Shown here: positions 53,925 to 61,910 of the stretch, one piece after another | How positions within the stretch are numbered: position 1 is the stretch's first letter | Layout of the letters: each line of letters starts with the position of its first letter | Source of the DNA: Micrococcales bacterium | Lineage (GTDB): Bacteria > Actinomycetota > Actinomycetes > Actinomycetales > Microbacteriaceae | Length of the DNA: 64,000 bases | NCBI GenBank assembly: GCA_017306245.1 | Contig: JAFKIY010000007.1 | Location: forward strand, 33,665-97,664 | Direction of reading: 5' to 3' | Translations under genes and position numbers: made by a program | The notes under the pieces: generated by a model | Told to the model about the DNA's origin: nothing | Seen by the model: only the letters and a program-made list of their open reading frames with translations | Database searches by the model: none

Positions 53925-55382
53925 TTAGGTTGCGCTGATCATGCCCATCATCCCGAGGTCCTCATGGTCGAGGATGTGGCAGTGGTAGACGGTCGTGCCG
54001 GTGAAGTTGTCGAACGGAATGCGGACGCGAACGCGGGAGTTGGCCGGCACGTTGACGACGTCCTGCCAGAGGATTTCCTGCACCTCCGCGCCATCCTGCT
54101 CCACAATTTGCATCGGCCACACGTGAAGGTGAACCGGATGATCCATCGGGCTGGTGTTGGTGAGCGTCCACTCTTCGATGGAACCGCCCTCGACGATCGT
54201 GTCAATCCTCGCGTGGTCGAACTCTTTGCCGTCGATGGTGAACGACATCATGGAGGCTCCACCGCCCATCCCCATTCCGCGCATGCCCATGGCGAAGACC
54301 AATTCGCGGCTGCCGTCGATGGCCGACCCTCTCAAGTCCCGTGGGCGAGGCTGGGTCGGCACTCCGGCAAGCGCCGTCGCCGGGCTTCCCGCAACGCTCA
54401 GCGTGGCGAGGTCCGCTCCTGTGGAAGAGCCCCGCGCCCCGCCCATCATGCCCATCGCGCTTCCCCGGTCAACGGGGAGCGTGCGAAGCGTTGCCGTGCC
54501 GTTCACGGCGGTCACGAGGAGGTCAGCGCGGTTACCCGGGGCAAGAGCGACCTCGGTGACGTCGCGGGGCTCGGCGAAACGACCGGAGTCGACCCCAAGG
54601 AGCTGGAGTTGCTGACCGTCGAGTCGAAGCCGAAGGTACCGCGACGCGCACGCGTTGACGATCCGCCAGCGCTCCCGCTCACCCGGTCGGGCCACCATGT
54701 GCGGGAGTGCGCGCCCGTTGACGAGGACCAAGTCGCCCTCCCGCCCGACCATGGTCTCCATCTCGCTCACCCCGCGGATTCTTCCGGACGCGTCGAGGCT
54801 GATGTCGGAGATCACGAGAACGCGCTCGCGCGCCACCGGGATGTCGACGGGATCCTCGACGATGATCGCCCCGTACAACCCCCCGAAAACCTGGGCCGCG
54901 ACGTTGCCGTGATGGTGCGGGTGGTACCAGTACACTCCGGGCGGGTGATCGTCGGGGAGTTGGTATTCGTAGTCGAATGATGCGCCGGGGTCGATGGAGA
55001 GAAGGACGTTGTCGCTGTTTCCGCTCGGCGACACGTGGAGTCCGTGCACGTGAAGATTGGTGGGCTCGCTCAACTGATTCTTCAGCGAAACCTTCACCGT
55101 GTCGCCTGGTCGCACTCTCCAGGTCGGGCCGGGAACGCCGCCGTTGTAGCTGAGCACCGCGGCCTGGCGGCCCGCAATCCGAGCCGGGCCTTCGGCGGAG
55201 GTCAGCTTCAACTGGAGGGCGCCGCCCGCACTTCTCAGGGTTTCCGGTTCGGTGAAATCTTCCGCCGTCGCAGGCCCGTACCCGCTGTTTGCCGAGAAGA
55301 GCAGCCCGGTGCCACCGACGACGATGCTCGCCGTTCCCAGGCCACCAAGCACGAGGACCTGCCGTCGGCTGATGGGCTTCAT
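53925..55382 (-). CDS. Multicopper oxidase, copper-tolerance type, with Met-rich insert
   Basis: The product (485 aa) has a Tat-like N-terminus (SRRQVLVLGG). Copper-binding motifs: LHVHGLHVS, YWYHPHHHGNVAAQV, DHPVHLHVWPMQI, and C-terminal YHCHILDHEDLGMMG, so all four copper sites are present. Between about 310 and 385 are Met-rich segments (GSAMGMMGGAR; AMGMRGMGMGGGASMM), as in CueO-type cuprous oxidases. It probably oxidises Cu(I) outside the membrane. Its start overlaps the SHOCT gene stop (ATGA), and a CsoR-like site lies upstream of the pair. Confidence 0.92.
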   Translation of the reverse strand: MKPISRRQVLVLGGLGTASIVVGGTGLLFSANSGYGPATAEDFTEPETLRSAGGALQLKLTSAEGPARIAGRQAAVLSYNGGVPGPTWRVRPGDTVKVSLKNQLSEPTNLHVHGLHVSPSGNSDNVLLSIDPGASFDYEYQLPDDHPPGVYWYHPHHHGNVAAQVFGGLYGAIIVEDPVDIPVARERVLVISDISLDASGRIRGVSEMETMVGREGDLVLVNGRALPHMVARPGERERWRIVNACASRYLRLRLDGQQLQLLGVDSGRFAEPRDVTEVALAPGNRADLLVTAVNGTATLRTLPVDRGSAMGMMGGARGSSTGADLATLSVAGSPATALAGVPTQPRPRDLRGSAIDGSRELVFAMGMRGMGMGGGASMMSFTIDGKEFDHARIDTIVEGGSIEEWTLTNTSPMDHPVHLHVWPMQIVEQDGAEVQEILWQDVVNVPANSRVRVRIPFDNFTGTTVYHCHILDHEDLGMMGMISAT

Positions 55383-55639
55383 CAGGTGCCTTCGCCCAGG
55401 ACGCGCAGGCGTTCCTGGTATTCCTCCGTGGTCAGCTCCCCTCGGGCATAGCGTTCATCCAGCACGAGGCGCGCACTGCTTGGCGCCTGCCGGCCGTGTC
55501 CGCCCTCGGCACCCGGAGCCGCACCTCCTCGGGTACGTACCAGAAGGACGATGAGCAATACGATTCCGGCAAGGATGAGCAGGCCGAACAGCCAACCGCC
55601 GCCCATCCAGAACCCGTTCATCCAATACCCGTTCATCAT
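55382..55639 (-). CDS. Small membrane protein with SHOCT domain
   Basis: The product (85 aa) begins MMNGYWMNGFWMGGGWLF, a Met/Trp-rich start, then one membrane helix (LFGLLILAGIVLLIVLLV) and a C-terminal SHOCT motif (LDERYARGELTTEEYQERLRVL). AAAGGACT precedes the ATG. Pairing with the multicopper oxidase and the Met residues suggest a copper-linked role. Confidence 0.88.
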   Translation of the reverse strand: MMNGYWMNGFWMGGGWLFGLLILAGIVLLIVLLVRTRGGAAPGAEGGHGRQAPSSARLVLDERYARGELTTEEYQERLRVLGEGT

Positions 55640-55693
55640 GATCGATCAGTCCTTTCGCAGTGACGATCGAGTCGTTGCTCGATATCCTTCAGC

Positions 55694-55710
55694 ATACCCC
55701 CATGGGGTAT
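55694..55710 (-). promoter_or_regulatory. CsoR-like copper operator
   Basis: ATACCCCCATGGGGTAT: arms ATACCCC and GGGGTAT with a 3-base centre, very close to known CsoR operators. On the minus strand it lies just upstream of and overlapping TATGCT, a possible -10, with CCGACA near -35. Placement suggests repression of the SHOCT/multicopper-oxidase operon until copper binds CsoR. Confidence 0.75.
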
Positions 55711-55823
55711 TGGATTGTCGGGCCCGTGCCCGTGTTTATTCCCCGCCATGCGGTCGCGGCGGTGTGCTCACCACCGACGTTTGCGCACAGTTTCAGGGTG
55801 GCGAGACTCGTCTCACCCGGTGG

Positions 55824-56633
55824 TCAGGAACCGACCCGCGCGGTGAGCCAGGCGTACGGGTCGGTGGGGTGGACTCCGTCGAGGAGGATTTCGAAGTGGA
55901 GGTGCGGCCCCATGCTCAGGCCCGTGTTGCCCACGCGTCCGATAATCTGGCCCACTGTGACCGCCTCGCCGAGCGCGACCGTCACCGTGCCTTCCTGCAT
56001 GTGCGCGTAGAGGCTGCTCACCTTCTGGCCGTCCACCACGTGGTCGATCCTGATGTGCACTCCCAGTTCCCAGCTGATCGAGTTCACCGCGGAGACGACA
56101 CCGTCCGCGATCGCCTGGATGGGGGTTCCGGCTCCGGGGGCGAAATCCACCGCCTTGTGGAAGGTGGAGCAGATGTCGCACGGTGCGACCCGCGGGCCGA
56201 ATCCGCTGACTATGGGCACGCCCCGGGTGAACGGCCACTGGATGGGCGAGTTCGGGTCGTTGACGAACGTGCTGGCGGTTTTCGAGTACGGGAAGTAGTC
56301 GTCGGGGACGAACGCGGTCGCCGTGTAAGAGTCCCGTTCGATCGCCGTCAGGGCCGCATCCGTGCCGGCCGCCGAAACGACCTGGGGCTCAGCGCTCGGT
56401 ACGGTTTCGCTGCTCGGCTCGGGGAGGGTGGTGGCGTTTGCCGGAATCAGGTAGGGCGCCGCCAGCAACCCGGCGGCGAGCGCCGCGAACACCATGCGAA
56501 GGTTCGGGCTTCGACGCGTCGACCGGATTTTTCGGGTCGCGCGACGCCCGGCCGCGCGAGGTGCCGCGCGGCGGCCATGCGCAGGAGGACCACCACTCAT
56601 CCCGGATGGGGTGGCTTCACGGTCGAAATTCAT
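55824..56633 (-). CDS. M23-family metallopeptidase (peptidoglycan endopeptidase)
   Basis: The product (269 aa) has an Arg/Ala-rich N-terminus, a signal or anchor helix (VFAALAAGLLAAPYLIPANA), then a linker and the LytM/M23 fold: FGPRVAPCDICSTFHKAVDFAPGAG (zinc His and Asp), LYAHMQ, and GPHLHFEILLDG (catalytic His and zinc His). Probably cleaves peptidoglycan cross-bridges outside the cell. Confidence 0.92.
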   Translation of the reverse strand: MNFDREATPSGMSGGPPAHGRRAAPRAAGRRATRKIRSTRRSPNLRMVFAALAAGLLAAPYLIPANATTLPEPSSETVPSAEPQVVSAAGTDAALTAIERDSYTATAFVPDDYFPYSKTASTFVNDPNSPIQWPFTRGVPIVSGFGPRVAPCDICSTFHKAVDFAPGAGTPIQAIADGVVSAVNSISWELGVHIRIDHVVDGQKVSSLYAHMQEGTVTVALGEAVTVGQIIGRVGNTGLSMGPHLHFEILLDGVHPTDPYAWLTARVGS

Positions 56634-56787
56634 TCACGCCCTTGACTGGATATCTGTTCGGTTTGGGATCCTGCGGTTCTCGCCCCATCCCCGTTTCGGG
56701 CAACACCCTAACCCGCGAAGGTCTGGCCTGCCTGAGAGGAGGAATTCCGGGTCGACACCACGCCCATCCGCAGAGCACCATAGTGAT

Positions 56788-57126
56788 ATGACGAAGTACC
56801 TCATTTCTTTTCCCAGCGAAGCCATGGTGGTCTCTGACGAGGAGCTCCCGACTGTCGCGGCGGATGCGCGCGCCGTGATCGAGGAGGCGAAGGCTGCGGG
56901 TGTGTACGTGTTCGGCGGCGGAATCAACGAGGATGTCGACCCGGTGCTGGTCGCCGCCGACGGTTCCGTGTCGGCGGGGACCTATCCGGGTTCGGAGCTC
57001 ACGGGCGGGTTCACCGTCCTCGAACTGCCCGACCGCGCGGCCGCGGAGGAGTGGGCGCGGAAGATCGCGGTTGCCTGCCGGTGTTCCCAGGAGCTGCGGG
57101 AGTTCGGGTTCGACCCGCACAGTTGA
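56788..57126 (+). CDS. YciI-related (DGPF-type) protein
   Basis: The product (112 aa) starts MTKYLISFPSEAMVVSDEEL. AGVYVFGGGINEDVDPVLVA and the C-terminal TGGFTVLELPDRAAAEEWAR match the YCII/DGPF family, small ferredoxin-like proteins of unclear function. Five bases separate its stop from the convergent patatin gene. Confidence 0.83.
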   Translation: MTKYLISFPSEAMVVSDEELPTVAADARAVIEEAKAAGVYVFGGGINEDVDPVLVAADGSVSAGTYPGSELTGGFTVLELPDRAAAEEWARKIAVACRCSQELREFGFDPHS

Positions 57127-57130
57127 GGCT

Positions 57131-58072
57131 CTACCCGCGCCAGAATTGTGCGAGGTGATCCGCGAGCGCGCGGCCCTGCTCGTATCCGGCTCGGGCTGCC
57201 GCTGGGCGAGTCGACAAATCCATCATGTTATCGCCGAACGCTTCGAGCGAATTGCTATTCGGCAGGATAGTTTCGACCCTGCTTCCGCTCGCCACCAGAT
57301 CTTCGACCTGTGCTGACAATTGCATGCGCCACTCCAGCGGATGCAGCGTTCTTCCGCCGAGCGGCGACAACACCAGCACCCGCTCATAGCCGGCTGCCAG
57401 GTCGGCGTTCTCGTTGCGGCGGTACCCGCCGTCGATGTATTTCCTATCGCCGATGCTGTAGGCCGGCCCGCCGGATGTGCTTGCGGCGACGGCGTCGATG
57501 AGGTCCACGCCGCTGTCGCGGTCCAGAATGGCGTCCTCGCCGGTTTCCGCGTCGACCGCGGTCATGAGCACTCTCTGCTGTGGCCACGTCAGGCCCGGCA
57601 GCCGGGCGGCCACAATGGCGCGCCACCGCGCGGTGGCATTGGATGCGGCATCAAGTTCGATCGCGGCCGCGCCCATCCTGCGGCGCATATCGGCCGCATC
57701 CGCTGAGGCGGCGCTGATTTGGGTGACCCTCGCCAGGCCTTCGCGCTGGATGTTCGGATTGGGTCCGGCCGCAACTCGCTGCGGTGTCGGTGCCGTAAGG
57801 ATGCTCGCGAACAGTTCGGTTGGCCTCGCCCCGGTGATCTGGGCTGCCGCGGTGGCGCCGGCGGAGGTGCCGATGATGAGGTCGGCTGTGGTGACATCCA
57901 GGCCGGCGTCGAACAGGCCGGCGATGACGCCGATCAGCCAGGCGTTGCCTGCGGATCCGCCGCCGCCGAGGACGAGTGCCGCGCGGGAGTTGGATTGCGA
58001 GGCGTCGTGCACGGTCGCCTCAGAGTCGTGTTGATGTGAAGGATTCATGGCCGTAGCTTTCTGGGAGTGCAT
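57131..58072 (-). CDS. Patatin-like phospholipase
   Basis: The product (313 aa) has the patatin features: oxyanion LVLGGGGSAGNAWLIGV, nucleophile IIGTSAGATAAA (Ser in G-T-S-A-G), and dyad Asp in YIDGGYRRNENADLA. It hydrolyses acyl lipids. GGGAG eight bases before the ATG at 58072 supports that start over 58048. No signal peptide. Confidence 0.9.
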   Translation of the reverse strand: MHSQKATAMNPSHQHDSEATVHDASQSNSRAALVLGGGGSAGNAWLIGVIAGLFDAGLDVTTADLIIGTSAGATAAAQITGARPTELFASILTAPTPQRVAAGPNPNIQREGLARVTQISAASADAADMRRRMGAAAIELDAASNATARWRAIVAARLPGLTWPQQRVLMTAVDAETGEDAILDRDSGVDLIDAVAASTSGGPAYSIGDRKYIDGGYRRNENADLAAGYERVLVLSPLGGRTLHPLEWRMQLSAQVEDLVASGSRVETILPNSNSLEAFGDNMMDLSTRPAAARAGYEQGRALADHLAQFWRG

Positions 58073-58240
58073 TGCAGGCGCTCCCCGCGACGGCTATGTC
58101 AGTCGCGTGATCGTGAACTCGAAGGAGCGCCCTGAGTGGACGGTGTGTGCATCGGGCTCACCTCCTCGGATCGTGTCACGTTCGTAAAAAACTCTAGTCG
58201 TTTGCCTTCGGCGCGCAAAGGAGTTTGCCCCGTATCAAAT

Positions 58241-58257
58241 TGGTAGCTGGGGCGGGA
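58241..58257 (-). repeat. tRNA 3'-end fragment, left copy
   Basis: Minus-strand TCCCGCCCCAGCTACCA matches the 3' end of a tRNA gene: T-stem 3' strand CCCGC, acceptor 3' strand, discriminator A and CCA. 16 of its 17 bases recur at 59294-59309, 1053 bases away in direct orientation. Confidence 0.7.
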
Positions 58258-58280
58258 CCGCTCGTGGGTCCCGCGCGTCT

Positions 58281-59189
58281 CTAGGTGAGGGCGCGGATCA
58301 CCGGCTCAAGCCGGTGAACGGCATCCAGGGTCGGTGGCCACGGTGCGATCTCCACCCTCGTGACGCCGACATCCGCGAAGCTCGCCAGGGTGTCGGTGAT
58401 CTCAGCACTCGAACCCGTGATGGGTATACCCAACCCCACGCTCTCGGCGGTCGTCTCGTCGCCCACGTCGACCCACACGCCCACCGATCGCTCGATGGAC
58501 GCCGGATCACGGCCGACCTGGTCGCAAATCAGGTCGAGCTGGTGCGTCATGTCGCGAAAGGCTTCGGGAAGGCTGCTGGTGGTGGCAAATGCGCTCCACA
58601 CGTCTGCATGCTGGGCGGCAGCCGTCATGGTGCGTGGCTTGTGCCCTCCCATCATGAGGGGAATGCGGCCCGACCGGGGTCCGCGGGGGCGGACGATCAC
58701 TTCCTCGGCGCGATGGAAGTCTCCCTCGAACGTGACGGGGTCTTCGCTGCGCAGCAGCGGGACGATGATCTCCACAGCTTCGAGGTAGCGCGAAACCGCA
58801 TTGTCGGTGGCGAAGCCGAGGGCTGTTGCGCCGCCTGCGTGTCCGGCACCTATCCCGAGGACAAACCTGCCGCCTGAGATCTCGTCCAGCGTTTCGGCCG
58901 CTCTGACGAACATTCCGGGTTGGTGCTGCAGCGCTGACAGCACCCAGGTGCCGATCTTGATCGTGCTGGTGCTTGCGGCCAGCGCTCCGGCCAGGGTGAG
59001 GCAATCCCACCACCCGCGTGGCTCTGGCCAGTCGGGATCTCGCCACAGGATCTCGTCTGCGAGGAAGACCGTGTCTGCCCCGACGGACTCGCCGAACTGT
59101 GCGATCGAGAGCATGTCCGCCCACGAGGGTGCTGCTCCAACAGGTGGCTGTTCGACCATCGGTAGGACGATTCCGAGCGGGAGTGCCAT
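58281..59189 (-). CDS. LLM-class flavin-dependent oxidoreductase
   Basis: The product (302 aa) is a bacterial-luciferase-like TIM barrel: GADTVFLADEILWRD, GTWVLSALQHQPGMFVRAAE, LDEISGGRFVLGIGAGHAGG, and RIPLMMGGHKPRTMTAAAQH. Likely F420- or FMN-dependent. Flanked on both sides by the same tRNA-3'-end fragment, which makes it look like a module bounded by attachment-type repeats. Confidence 0.88.
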   Translation of the reverse strand: MALPLGIVLPMVEQPPVGAAPSWADMLSIAQFGESVGADTVFLADEILWRDPDWPEPRGWWDCLTLAGALAASTSTIKIGTWVLSALQHQPGMFVRAAETLDEISGGRFVLGIGAGHAGGATALGFATDNAVSRYLEAVEIIVPLLRSEDPVTFEGDFHRAEEVIVRPRGPRSGRIPLMMGGHKPRTMTAAAQHADVWSAFATTSSLPEAFRDMTHQLDLICDQVGRDPASIERSVGVWVDVGDETTAESVGLGIPITGSSAEITDTLASFADVGVTRVEIAPWPPTLDAVHRLEPVIRALT

Positions 59190-59293
59190 CGCGGATTCCT
59201 TCCCTCCGAACCCGGACTGCGCTGTCCGACCTCGCGTTTAAGTCTGGCACAGGGCCTGAAGGCAGAACAGGAAGAGGGCGCTCACCCGTCGTC

Positions 59294-59318
59294 GGTAGCT
59301 GGGGCGGGATTCGTCCCC
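59294..59318 (-). repeat. tRNA 3'-end fragment, right copy, with degenerate T-arm
   Basis: Minus strand: GTGGGGACGAATCCCGC folds as a 5-bp T-stem with a 7-base loop, continuing CCCAGCTACC as acceptor end. It is a recognisable but decayed tRNA half; no D-arm or anticodon arm precedes it. Confidence 0.65.
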
Positions 59319-59334
59319 ACCGGCGCCGCATCCA

Positions 59335-59470
59335 CGCCGCTGAACGCGCCGCGGCTGACTGCGCGGCGTGGGCCCACGAAGGTTCCAAGCGACAACCCAG
59401 CTACGAAAGAAATGGCGCCCAATGGGCGCCATTCGTTCGTGGGGGTTTCATTCAATTGGAAAGCCCTGAT
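59335..59470 (+). repeat. Diverged direct repeat, copy A
   Basis: Shares a common order of blocks with 61965-62100 (copy B): GCGGCTGACTGCGCGG, CACGAAGG, AAGCGACA, an AATGGCGCCC/GGGCGCCATT hairpin (59411-59433), and GTTTCATTCAA. The identity is roughly 70-75% by eye. Confidence 0.7.
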
Positions 59471-59591
59471 CAGAGGCCCCCTAACTCAAGGTGCCTAGAA
59501 AGCGGTCCAGGCTAAGGGCCAAGATTTTCCAAACCACGTTGCTTGGTGGGGCAACCACTAAGTTGATGCTAGCCACAGATACCCTCGCGAT

Positions 59592-60290
59592 ATGGACTCT
59601 CTCGTGCCGGCAACCACGCCATCAGAACTCGCAACTGAACTCGACGTTGATGCAAAACGCATACGTGCGTGGTTGAGAGAGCAAGGATTTCGCTCCCGTG
59701 CGGAACTTGGACAGCAGTGGCAGCTTTCGCAAGCGCAGGCGGCGGAGGTTCGGCAGGAATTCGGCACGAGTACTTCGCCAATCTCGCCTAGTTTCGATCC
59801 ACAACTGTTGACGGTCGGTGAGATTCTCCACGCCTATTCCAGCTTGCTTGCCGAGTTGCGCCGGCGCGGATTAGTGCGCACGCACAATGCGCCGATTGGC
59901 GATCTGGCCGAGTATGCCTGTGCCGCGTATTACGAGGAAGAGCTGGCCGCCAACTCGGAGAAGTCGTACGACCTACTCGCGGCCGACGGTAGGCGGGTGC
60001 AAGTCAAAGTTCGCAATGTCCGACCAGACACTCACCCATCCGCCACTTTTTCGTCTATTCGCTCAACGAATTTCGATATCTGTGTCTTCATACTCGCAAG
60101 CGCAATTACCAACTCCATCGAGGCCGCCTACGAGTGGACTCCCGAGGAGATACTCGCTCAAGGCAGGTTTTCCTCTCACACGAATAGCACGGTGATTCGA
60201 ATCAATAAGGTACGTGCCGGAGTTGCAGGCAAAGACATCACCGAGGGATTCAACATTGCATGGCAGGCAATGCTCGAGCTTGTGCGCTAG
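59592..60290 (+). CDS. HTH plus putative PD-(D/E)XK-type domain protein
   Basis: The product (232 aa). N-terminal 1-60 looks like a DNA-binding helical motif (ELATELDVDAKRIRAWLREQ and QWQLSQAQAAEVRQEF). A second domain from about 75 includes LLAELRRRGLVRTHNAPIGD, LAEYACAAYYEEELAANSEK and SYDLLAADGRRVQVKVRNVR; the spaced E...D...QxK pattern matches a restriction-like nuclease core, as in DUF6998-type domains. Nuclease activity is an inference. It is the first gene of the repeat-bounded right region and has no partner methylase. Confidence 0.68.
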   Translation: MDSLVPATTPSELATELDVDAKRIRAWLREQGFRSRAELGQQWQLSQAQAAEVRQEFGTSTSPISPSFDPQLLTVGEILHAYSSLLAELRRRGLVRTHNAPIGDLAEYACAAYYEEELAANSEKSYDLLAADGRRVQVKVRNVRPDTHPSATFSSIRSTNFDICVFILASAITNSIEAAYEWTPEEILAQGRFSSHTNSTVIRINKVRAGVAGKDITEGFNIAWQAMLELVR

Positions 60291-60540
60291 CGACACCACG
60301 TCAGCATCGCGTCGTGCCCGCCATCGCTGTCCCATCAGATAGTAGGGATGTTGTTCGAGGGGCTCCTAATACGCGCGACCGGCGAGAATCCGGGCTCGCG
60401 CTGCTTTTACACGTCCGCCGGATGCTCAAACGGGAAGATGCCCAGACCTAACCGAGATCCCGGCCCGTTTGGGGTAACTAAGCGGTCACGTTACTCGGCA
60501 TTGCTGAAGAAACGTCAGACGTGTACACGAGAATTGGATT

Positions 60541-60954
60541 ATGAAGAAACTACTCGCACCACTTGCCCTCGCCGTTTCCCTCGCCCTAACGGGGTGCGGA
60601 GCCGTAGCAAGCACCCCAACGGGCCCTGCTGATTTGACCGGTGACTGGAAGCAGAGCAACTCCGCTAGTGCAGACGCTTACCAACAAGCCACAATCACAT
60701 CCGATGAAATTACCGTCGAATGGGTAGCCAACGGCGGCGACACGACCTCGATTTATTGGGTTGGAACGTTCGACGCACCGACCGACGCGAGTGAACCCTA
60801 CACGTGGACCTCTAAGCGAGATGCTGCGGCAACTGACTCCGCACTCCTGGCTTCCCAGTCCGACACAAAAGAGTTCACGTACGCGGGGGGCGCGATCAGT
60901 TACGAAGTCACCGCGCTTGGAACCACGACAAAGGTAAATCTCAAGAAGAAATAG
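60541..60954 (+). CDS. Small putative lipoprotein
   Basis: The product (137 aa) has an N-terminal lipobox (LALTGC), then a Thr/Ser-rich beta-type domain (DLTGDWKQSNSASADAYQQA; ITVEWVANGGDTTSIYWVGT) with no Cys after the lipobox. Function unknown. The 250 bases before it contain no visible gene; a strong terminator follows. Confidence 0.75.
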   Translation: MKKLLAPLALAVSLALTGCGAVASTPTGPADLTGDWKQSNSASADAYQQATITSDEITVEWVANGGDTTSIYWVGTFDAPTDASEPYTWTSKRDAAATDSALLASQSDTKEFTYAGGAISYEVTALGTTTKVNLKKK

Positions 60955-60980
60955 CCCCACAACCGTTCCCACGTCGCCGC

Positions 60981-61016
60981 GATGATTCAGCCCGCCCGCA
61001 AGCGGGCTGAATCATC
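60981..61016 (+). terminator. Strong terminator after the lipoprotein gene
   Basis: GATGATTCAGCCCGC (60981-60995) and its complement (61002-61016) form a perfect 15-bp stem with a 6-base loop, followed by TTTACT. The next gene is convergent, so it may serve both. Confidence 0.88.
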
Positions 61017-61082
61017 TTTACTGAGATTGCAACCGCCCTCACGCGCCCGCAATCCTAGGCGTTTTTACTCAAGCAGCTCTGC

Positions 61083-61910
61083 TTAGAGCCCTAAGTCCGA
61101 ACAAGCTGCGAAAACCGCCTGCTGGTCTCTTTCGATTGTGATCACGAACCTAGTCGGGATCGGAAGATCGTTCGTCGAGCCATCGACCGCCAGTGCCAAA
61201 TCATCCGCCAGCACATCTAGGGCGGATTGTAGGACCGGGTTTCCGCGGACCGCGCCCGCATGGGCAGTGAGTGTGCTCGCTGCCTTTCTCAAGAATGACT
61301 GTGCCTCAGCCACGGTAGAGGGTTTCTCTCCACCAAACATGGACCGCGCATACTTGCACGCTCCTTTCTCTTCAGCTGAAGGCTCCGGGTTGTCGGGGCC
61401 CAGAGAAACAACCAATTGGGTTGATTCGCCAGGGTCCAAAAGTGTGCCCGTGCGTGGCGTCACATTGATAACGCGGCCCGCGGGCAAAGAGTTGTGATAG
61501 TAAGTCACGACGACTTCTAATCCAAGTTCTCTGATTGCGCTGACCGCATCGGTTTCAGTCATTTCAATGACGCTTGGGACCTCAACTCGATGCGGAGAAC
61601 TGGCGACTGCCACGCCCACCGCAACCACGAGGGCGGCGACAACAGCCGCCACAATAATCGCAACAGCTTTGCCCCGCGTGAAACTAGGCTTCGCGCCAAT
61701 TGGATATGGGGAGACAGGCGCTGGTGCGGGTACAGGTACAGGTACAGGTACAGGTACAGGTGACACATTGGTGGGCTGGGGTGATAAATCAAATACCAAA
61801 CCACGAGCTTCGCCCGTCCATGATTTTCCATCCCAATACCGCTCGCCAGTCCCTCCCCCTCGCATTGGGTACCAGCCTGCAGGGGCTGCCGGAACGTCCT
61901 CGTCGGTCAC
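61083..61910 (-). CDS. DUF2510 - membrane helix - PASTA protein
   Basis: The product (275 aa) has an N-terminal DUF2510 motif (APAGWYPM...RYWDGKSWTGEARG), a Val-Pro repeat (PVPVPVPVPVPAPAPV) coded by a hexanucleotide run, a membrane helix (AVAIIVAAVVAALVVAVGVAVAS), then one extracytoplasmic PASTA domain (VEVPSVIEMTETDAVSAIRE; GRVINVTPRTGTLLDPGEST) and an unrecognised C-terminal part with two Cys. PASTA domains bind muropeptides or beta-lactam-like ligands, so envelope sensing is plausible. Confidence 0.82.
   Translation of the reverse strand: MTDEDVPAAPAGWYPMRGGGTGERYWDGKSWTGEARGLVFDLSPQPTNVSPVPVPVPVPVPAPAPVSPYPIGAKPSFTRGKAVAIIVAAVVAALVVAVGVAVASSPHRVEVPSVIEMTETDAVSAIRELGLEVVVTYYHNSLPAGRVINVTPRTGTLLDPGESTQLVVSLGPDNPEPSAEEKGACKYARSMFGGEKPSTVAEAQSFLRKAASTLTAHAGAVRGNPVLQSALDVLADDLALAVDGSTNDLPIPTRFVITIERDQQAVFAACSDLGL
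61731..61760 (+). repeat. Hexanucleotide tandem repeat coding Val-Pro
   Basis: About five ACAGGT units in a row (minus strand CCTGTA... reading Pro-Val) inside the DUF2510-PASTA gene. Copy-number changes would keep the frame and only alter linker length. Confidence 0.85.

Larger units (their letters stand above)
59190..59591. other. Intergenic region with tRNA fragment and repeat copy A
   Basis: About 400 bases without a credible gene. It holds the right tRNA-end fragment (59294-59309) and repeat copy A (59335-59470). The final 120 bases before the next gene include AT-richer sequence that probably contains its promoter. Confidence 0.6.
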
